Below, piece after piece: positions 59,433 to 64,000 of a DNA stretch of 64,000 nt. The notes under the pieces are model-generated. The model ran no database searches and had not been told where the DNA came from. It worked only from the letters and a program-made list of their open reading frames with translations. The DNA lies in the NCBI RefSeq assembly GCF_002946835.1, contig NZ_CP026652.1:1612001-1676000 (forward strand). Direction: 5' to 3'. How positions within the stretch are numbered: position 1 is the first letter of the stretch; the number at the start of each line of letters is the position of its first letter. This stretch comes from Streptomyces dengpaensis. Lineage in GTDB: Bacteria > Actinomycetota > Actinomycetes > Streptomycetales > Streptomycetaceae. The position numbers were made by a program, and so were the translations under genes.

Positions 59433-60191
59433 ATGCACGCCCCCACCCCCGACACCTCTCTCGGCTCGTTCGCCGCTGTCCTCGCCGACGAACTGCCCGG
59501 CGCCTGGACCAGCACGTACCACCTGGACCGCGGCGGCAACAACGTCCACCACACCCTCACCGACCGCGTATGGGACATGAACGAGGTCGCCGACGCCCTG
59601 GCCAAGCGCACCGTGGAACACTGCGCCGTGCTGACCCGCGACGACGGCACCCGCCTGTTCGTCACGGACCCGCTGGGGCAGGGCGAGGGCTACCTGATCG
59701 CCGCCATGGCCCCCACCGACGTACCGGACGAAGCATTCCGTGGCGTCCGTGAGCCCGACGGAATCGCGGTGGCCGCCGACCCGTTCAGCGCCGCCGAGGA
59801 CATCCACTACGACCTGCTGCCCCGCTACGACAAGGCCCTCGCCCACGTCCGCAACAACGCCGCCCGCCTCGCGGCACGAACGGCCGCCGAGCCGGAACGC
59901 GTGGTGATGACCTGGTCCGGCGACGCCCTCGTCGTCGACAAGCCCGACCGCGCCGACGTCGCCCAGGCTCTGACCGACTACGGCTTCGCCTTCGACTCGG
60001 AAAGCGACGCCTTCGTCCTGTCCGGCGACAACTCCGCACGCCAGGCCGCGTCCGTACAGGCCGCCAGCCACCGCCTGTCCGAGCTGGGCATCGGCGTCGT
60101 GCTGCCCACCCGGAAGGCCCGGCCTGCGCTGGGCACCACCGCGGTCGCGCCGCCGAGCCCGCCGGTCACTTCCCCGCACCGGAGCCGGTGA
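59433..60191 (+). CDS. Cargo protein with LPGAW domain and GF module
   Basis: A 252-residue paralogue of the 47490 product. The N-terminus has SFAAVLADELPGAWTSTYHL, then LFVTDPLGQGEGYLIAAMAP, GVREPDGIAVAADPF and LLPRYDKALAHVRN. The C-terminal part is a GF module (VAQALTDYGFAFDSESDAFV, HRLSELGIGVVLPT). About 40 percent of the sites agree between the two by eye. No known domain. ATG at 59433 with GAGGAG three bases away. Ends SPHRSR, the Arg-rich tail style of this element. Confidence 0.78.
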   Translation: MHAPTPDTSLGSFAAVLADELPGAWTSTYHLDRGGNNVHHTLTDRVWDMNEVADALAKRTVEHCAVLTRDDGTRLFVTDPLGQGEGYLIAAMAPTDVPDEAFRGVREPDGIAVAADPFSAAEDIHYDLLPRYDKALAHVRNNAARLAARTAAEPERVVMTWSGDALVVDKPDRADVAQALTDYGFAFDSESDAFVLSGDNSARQAASVQAASHRLSELGIGVVLPTRKARPALGTTAVAPPSPPVTSPHRSR

Positions 60192-60378
60192 CCCGCCCGC
60201 ACGAGGACGAGCCAGTCTTCCTCGTCCTGAAGTACGTCACCATCACCCGGGACCCGAAGTCTTCTGTTGGGGTGCCAAGCACGTCGTGCACTGTCGCAGT
60301 TCGCAGGTCCACTCACCCGAGTGAGACAGCCGCTGTAGGGGTGTCGTGCACGTCAGGGCGGGACAGAATGACCGCGCG

Positions 60379-60687
60379 TCAGTCCTGGTCGGGGTCATAC
60401 TCGAACACGTACTTGAGGGAGTCGAAGGTGCGTGCCGTGATGCCCTCAGCATCGCTCGGGTTGATAGGCCGAGTGCTTGCGGCGGCTCCTGCGGTGTAGT
60501 TCGCGATGGTGCGACCGGTCCCGTCTTCCACGGCAAGCAGTGCCGGAACCGCAGTGCCTCCATGGGCAATGAGCACCGCGACGCCGTCCCTGTAGTGCAG
60601 GGAGAGCATCCCCACATCTGCGGGGTCGACATCCTCCACCGGCCTGATGAGTCCGCCGTCTTCCGACGAAGTCTGCTTGTCGGTCAT
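60379..60687 (-). CDS. Unknown 102-residue protein on the opposite strand
   Basis: A soluble alpha/beta protein: DVGMLSLHYRDGVAVLIAHG, GTAVPALLAVEDGTGRTIAN, TFDSLKYVFEYDPDQD. No named family. The ATG at 60687 has AAAGGGGAAG nearby. It is the only minus-strand gene in this stretch of unit D, so it has its own promoter and may be a separate insertion or a control gene. Third-position G/C is lower than in its neighbours. Confidence 0.7.
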   Translation of the reverse strand: MTDKQTSSEDGGLIRPVEDVDPADVGMLSLHYRDGVAVLIAHGGTAVPALLAVEDGTGRTIANYTAGAAASTRPINPSDAEGITARTFDSLKYVFEYDPDQD

Positions 60688-60840
60688 GGTCTTCCCCTTT
60701 GTCGTCGGGATCTCACAGGCTGTAACTGATCCTGCCACGCCCTGACCGGCCCCAAGCAGCGAACTGGGCGATGATCCAAACGAAACGGCCTAGACGGCGC
60801 GGCCACCCGGAGCCTTCCAGCTGTCCCGGCAACCGCGCGA

Positions 60841-61584
60841 TACAAGGGAAGCAAGAACGCAACGTCGAATACGTGCGCGACACCTGTCGCGCTGCGCGCG
60901 GGCACCTCCGCCTTTCTGGTCAGCCACAACCCGCGCAACGCCAACGACTACGGGCCAGTAGCCATACAGAAGGGCACCACGCTGGTCGTCGCCATCGGGG
61001 GCGACCAACGCGCGGCCGGCCTCCTGCAGACCGCCGGCGGCTTCCATTCCGCCCCCGGCCCCCGCGGCGACTACCACCGTCTGTCTCACACCCTGCCCGT
61101 CGAGGAGCAGCGGCAGGGTGCCACCGCCGCAGCCCATGCCCTGCTGCTGGCCGGATACAGCGTCCACCTCGCCCCGACGCTCAACACCCTCACCACCCAG
61201 GGAAGCGACCGGCACGCCGCCCACCGCCATCTCGAAAAGCTCACCCAACTCGGCAGTGACGCCGCCGACGACCGCCAGGTCGCGGCGGTCCTGACCGAGA
61301 TAGCGGCACCCAATGACGGCCTGCTGCCCCGCCTCGCGCAGTCGTTGATAGCGACCTCGGCGTCGTGGAGCCGGCGCCTTCACGACACCGGCGCGACCCT
61401 CAGATGGCGATCCAGCTGGGGGACATCGTCAACAACCTGTCCGTCCTCACCTGGCAGACCGAGCAGGTCCGCAACCACGCCGACCGCTCGGGGCCCGCGC
61501 CGCAGACCCACCCCGGTCCAGTGTCCACAGCGCCCTCGCCACTGCCCGCACCCGCCGTTCGACGGCGCTGGCCCAACCCCCTGA
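60841..61584 (+). pseudogene. Broken GF-module gene
   Basis: One frame carries a GF module (AAGLLQTAGGFHSAPGPRGD, YHRLSHTLPVEEQRQGATAA, HALLLAGYSVHLAPTLNTL) and helical parts as far as RLHDTGATL. At about 61400 the coding sense moves to another frame (QMAIQLGDIVNNLSVLTWQT). A second shift, in the C run at about 61577, would be needed to reach the stop at 61582. The start is unclear; no good codon or ribosome site is found near 60841. Confidence 0.6.
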
Positions 61585-61601
61585 ACAGGAGCACCCCGTA
61601 C

Positions 61602-62020
61602 GTGGGAAACCGTGCCGCCGACGAAGGCACCGACGTCGAGATCTACATCAAACCGCTGACCGACACGGTCCACGCCGACACCCCCACCGGTGCACCCGAA
61701 CAACTCCTGGCCCTGCTCGACAGCCTCGGCTTCGAACGCAAGACCCTGGTGACGGTCGGCCCCGTCTATGTCTGGCACGAGGTCCCCGCCCACCTCACGG
61801 AGAACGAGAAGAAGCAGCTCGCCGCCAGCGCCGTGCCCTCGCTGCTCGTCGCCGGATACCTCGTCAACATCACCAACGCCGTCTGGAACGCCGCCGCCTA
61901 TCAGCAGGCCGCACAGGCGGTGCGCAGCCAGCCCAGCACCGCAGCCGCACCGAACACCGCAACCGCGTCCGCTGCCCGCCCCGCCCTCACGGCAGTCCGG
62001 CCGTATCCCGTCGGCGGTGA
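61602..62020 (+). CDS. Small GF-module protein, end uncertain
   Basis: The GTG at 61602 lies 11 bases after AGGAG. The protein has a complete module: LLALLDSLGFERKTLVTVGP, VYVWHEVPAHLTENEKKQLA, LLVAGYLVNITNAVW. Its frame stays open to 62459, but composition after about 62000 suggests it should end at the TGA at 62018 in a neighbouring frame, with another small frame (AGVSIDAGLFGGTAYRAALA) and a final gene piece (FRRYLRAITTGSRTRTNPLA to 62459) beyond. Single-base changes again explain the pattern. Confidence 0.55.
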
Positions 62021-62229
62021 GCCCCGATCGAGAGGAGCCCCGCTGGTGTCTCCATCGATGCGGGCCTCTTCGGCGGCACCGCCTACCGCGCCGCCCTCGC
62101 CGCATCCTCAGCCCGAGCACCGGCATCCGCGCCCGTGGTGGCTGCCCCGCCCGCGCCGCGCCCTCGCCGTACGCACTGACCACCCACCGCACCGGCTCTT
62201 TCCTACGGGGCCGGCCCCGCCCTCGCCTG

Positions 62230-62459
62230 GAGTTCCCGTCACCCACGACACCGACCGCAGACCGCCACCCATAACCGCCGACCGCAAACCCCGCCTGGCC
62301 ACCGCCCTGTTCCGCCGCTACCTGCGCGCCATCACCACCGGCAGCCGCACCCGGACCAACCCGCTGGCCGGCGGGCACCCCGAGGCCGCCCTCGACGAAG
62401 CCCGACGCCGGGACATGTTCCTGCTCGTCGACAGTTACCGCATCTGCCACCACGACTAG
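62230..62459 (+). CDS. Small helical protein, start unclear
   Basis: The last part of the long open frame, VTHDTDRRPPPITADRKPRL, then ATALFRRYLRAITTGSRTRT, ALDEARRRDMFLLVDSYRIC, has good coding composition and a natural end at the TAG at 62457. A GGAG lies just before GTT/GTC codons near 62230 but no standard start codon is there. It may be an independent small gene of about 75 residues whose start has been lost or misread. Confidence 0.4.
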
Positions 62460-62488
62460 CAACCAAATCCGGCCTGTTCAGGAGGCTC

Positions 62489-62876
62489 ATGCCCAACCCG
62501 TCCCTCTCCTCGGTACGGCTCGCCGACGACATCTGGCGCCAACTCGACCGACTCACACAGCTCTTGGACCTGTCGCCCGCACGAGACTGCACAGATTCTC
62601 GGCAGGGTGCTCGACTACGACGCGGGCGTGCTCGGACGAGTCACCGAACTGGTCGCCGCCGCATCCCGCTACGCCCAGGACCACTCTCAGCGGGGCAACC
62701 TGCCTCCCGAGGTGTGGCTGGCCCTGGGCCGCGCGGCCAATGAACTCGACAACATCAACGAGGACCTCAACGAGCACACCGGCACGATGAAACAGCTCGC
62801 CACGCCCGCCGTCCCGTCCACCGGCCCGGTGGCGCCGCCCGCCGGATCGGCGATGGTCGTCAGGCGGCACCGGTGA
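62489..62876 (+). pseudogene. Helical gene with a frame break near 62577
   Basis: The first frame encodes PSLSSVRLADDIWRQLDRLT then QLLDLSP. The continuation in another frame is HETAQILGRVLDYDAGVLGR, VTELVAAASRYAQDHSQRGN, LPPEVWLALGRAANELDNIN. Removing one base in the GC run at about 62576-62580 gives a single protein of about 128 residues. No named family. The ATG has AGGAGG just upstream. Its end overlaps the next start as GTGA. Confidence 0.72.
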
Positions 62877-63679
62877 GACAGAACAGGCAGTGGGCCGGCC
62901 GGGGCTCCGCCGATCAGCAGGCCCAGCAGCACTACCTCGTCGAGCCCCGTCATCTCGCAGGTGGCGGCGACCTGCGCTACGTCACCGAGTACCTGCGCGC
63001 CTCCGGATGGAAGGACAAGTCCAAGAGCGGCCGACCGGCCGTCTTCGACAGCCCAGACAAGTCCGTGCGCATCGGATATGACCCGTTCACCCAGCCCGGC
63101 GGCTGGACGATCAGCGGGAAGCAGACCGCGCACCAGGAAGCGTGGCACGCCACCTTCGGCCGGCAGACTCCCGTCGAAATCGTCGCCGGTGTCACCGACG
63201 CCCTGTTCAAGGAACGCAAGGCGCACGCCCCCAACGTGTGGGAGCCCCTGCAGCAACAGGGCTGGGTTACCGAGCGAGGCCAGCACTTCACCGCCCACAG
63301 CCCGGACGGAGATGCCTTCGTCCGCTTCCACCAGTCCGGCCCCGGCCAAGCACACTGGTGGGCCGGCGCCCGCAATGAACACGGCCGGGTGTGGGAGGCG
63401 ACGTTCACGCCGACCACCCCGATGCACTTGGTGCAGGCGTTCAGCACGGCGCTCGCGGATCCGCAGCCGGTGATGCGGCCGCTTGGCCACGTCCCGCTCT
63501 CCCAGCGGATCCGCACCACCTCCGTGTCCGTCCTGCCGTCCCAGCTCGGCGCGTGGCAGCAGGCCCGGATCGCTGCGGCCCGTGCCGCTACCTGGGCGGG
63601 CAACGCCTTCGCCACCAACAAGGCCCGCACGCCTGGACCGGGCGCACGCCCGTACGCCAAGTCGGGGCGGATGCGGTGA
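62873..63679 (+). CDS. DUF317-type protein
   Basis: A 268-residue protein with the DUF317 pattern in two units. The first begins YLVEPRHLAGGGDLRYVTEY and contains AVFDSPDKSVRIGYDPF and QEAWHATFGRQTPVEIVAGV. The second has HFTAHSPDGDAFVRFHQSGP then AHWWAGARNEHGRVWEATFT and a helix. Function unknown; typical of Streptomyces plasmids and integrative elements. The GTG at 62873 overlaps the previous stop. It continues as the next gene in the same style. Confidence 0.85.
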   Translation: MRQNRQWAGRGSADQQAQQHYLVEPRHLAGGGDLRYVTEYLRASGWKDKSKSGRPAVFDSPDKSVRIGYDPFTQPGGWTISGKQTAHQEAWHATFGRQTPVEIVAGVTDALFKERKAHAPNVWEPLQQQGWVTERGQHFTAHSPDGDAFVRFHQSGPGQAHWWAGARNEHGRVWEATFTPTTPMHLVQAFSTALADPQPVMRPLGHVPLSQRIRTTSVSVLPSQLGAWQQARIAAARAATWAGNAFATNKARTPGPGARPYAKSGRMR

Positions 63680-64000
63680 GCCACGAACGCTTCTACTCCC
63701 GCGTCAACGGCCCGACCCTTCACCAGTTCAACCACGTCCGATGGCTGGACGAGGTCACACCACGGCATCTGGCCGGTGGCGGCGACCCGCGGCACGTGAC
63801 CGAGTACCTGCTCGCTTCCGGGTGGAGCAACCATTCGGTGCCTGGCTATCCGCATGTCCTGCTGGACAGTCCCGACCACCGGCTGCACCTCACGCTGGAA
63901 CCCGAGGCCGACGAGTTCATGGCCTCCTGGCGCATCCACCCGGCAGAGGACCGTGCGTGGTCTGCCCAGTTCGGCGGCAACACGCCTGTGGAGATCATCG
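63676..64000 (+). CDS. DUF317-type protein, 3' end outside window
   Basis: A paralogue of the upstream gene product, cut by the window edge. It begins at the GTG at 63676, which overlaps the previous TGA, and shows EVTPRHLAGGGDPRHVTEYL, LLDSPDHRLHLTLEPEADEF and RAWSAQFGGNTPVEII. About 108 residues are visible. Function unknown. Its close match to the 62873 product suggests recent duplication. Confidence 0.82.
   Translation, partial: MSHERFYSRVNGPTLHQFNHVRWLDEVTPRHLAGGGDPRHVTEYLLASGWSNHSVPGYPHVLLDSPDHRLHLTLEPEADEFMASWRIHPAEDRAWSAQFGGNTPVEII

Noticed and set aside
1..64000. CRISPR arrays, rRNA and tRNA genes
   Set aside because: No regularly spaced identical repeats and no cloverleaf or rRNA signature was seen by eye on either strand. 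A tRNA scan would settle the matter.

Overview
The window is high-GC actinobacterial DNA, almost certainly Streptomyces or a close relative. The evidence is the strong third-position G/C bias, frequent GTG/TTG starts, GTGA/ATGA/TTGA stop-start overlaps, several DUF317-type proteins, an imuA-imuB-dnaE2 mutasome operon, and an actinobacterial SCO6880-type conjugation machine. It reads as an accessory region: a chromosome arm or large plasmid carrying an integrative or conjugative element. The element continues beyond the right edge. All family names come from reading motifs; no database search was run.

Layout. (1) 1-8.4 kb: a PadR regulator with a coupled small gene, an endonuclease VII-like HNH protein, a GNAT enzyme, then the damage-inducible mutasome imuA-like/imuB/dnaE2 with a LexA box at its start, and a GFA-fold protein. 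(2) 8.7-13.1 kb, minus strand: a SpaA-like surface protein, an unknown protein, two DUF317-type proteins and a HAD-like protein that lacks its nucleophile. (3) 13.6-16.6 kb, plus strand: a four-gene operon of two small related proteins, a radical SAM/SPASM enzyme and a GT4 glycosyltransferase, a candidate glycosylated RiPP pathway. (4) 16.7-18.2 kb: a heme peroxidase. (5) 18.8-25.1 kb, minus strand: three overlapping tyrosine recombinases plus a TnpC-like helper, a Tn554/RIT-type recombination module. (6) 25.3-32.6 kb, minus strand: an operon reading from a secreted SH3-like protein through three related helical proteins, a double-HxlR regulator, a helical regulator-like protein, two MFS transporters and an ATP-grasp ligase. 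(7) 32.8-36.6 kb, minus strand: a coupled operon with a DUF4913 protein, a RelE-fold protein, an acidic protein and a GNAT. (8) 36.8-54.8 kb: a divergent DNA methyltransferase, then the conjugative type IV secretion operon (transglycosylase/NlpC, pilin-like, VirB8-like, VirB6-like, SCO6880-like, VirB4-like ATPase) with many cargo genes. (9) 55.4-64 kb: a tiny basic membrane peptide, a second cargo operon with a relaxase-like protein lacking the HUH histidines, and DUF317-type proteins running off the edge.

Two things tie the right half together. First, a palindrome with the core CCCCGGTT-N5-AACCGGGG lies upstream of the three cargo units and, in a split form, between the methyltransferase and the conjugation operon. 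This suggests one regulator controls the whole element. Second, a roughly 50-residue module (GF, then Y-x-L-P, then Ala-rich helix, then G/A-Y-x-V) recurs in eight otherwise different proteins of the cargo operons, a protein family I cannot name. From 47 to 63 kb several genes are broken by single-base frame changes, often in C or GC runs, which points either to decay or to uncorrected sequence errors.
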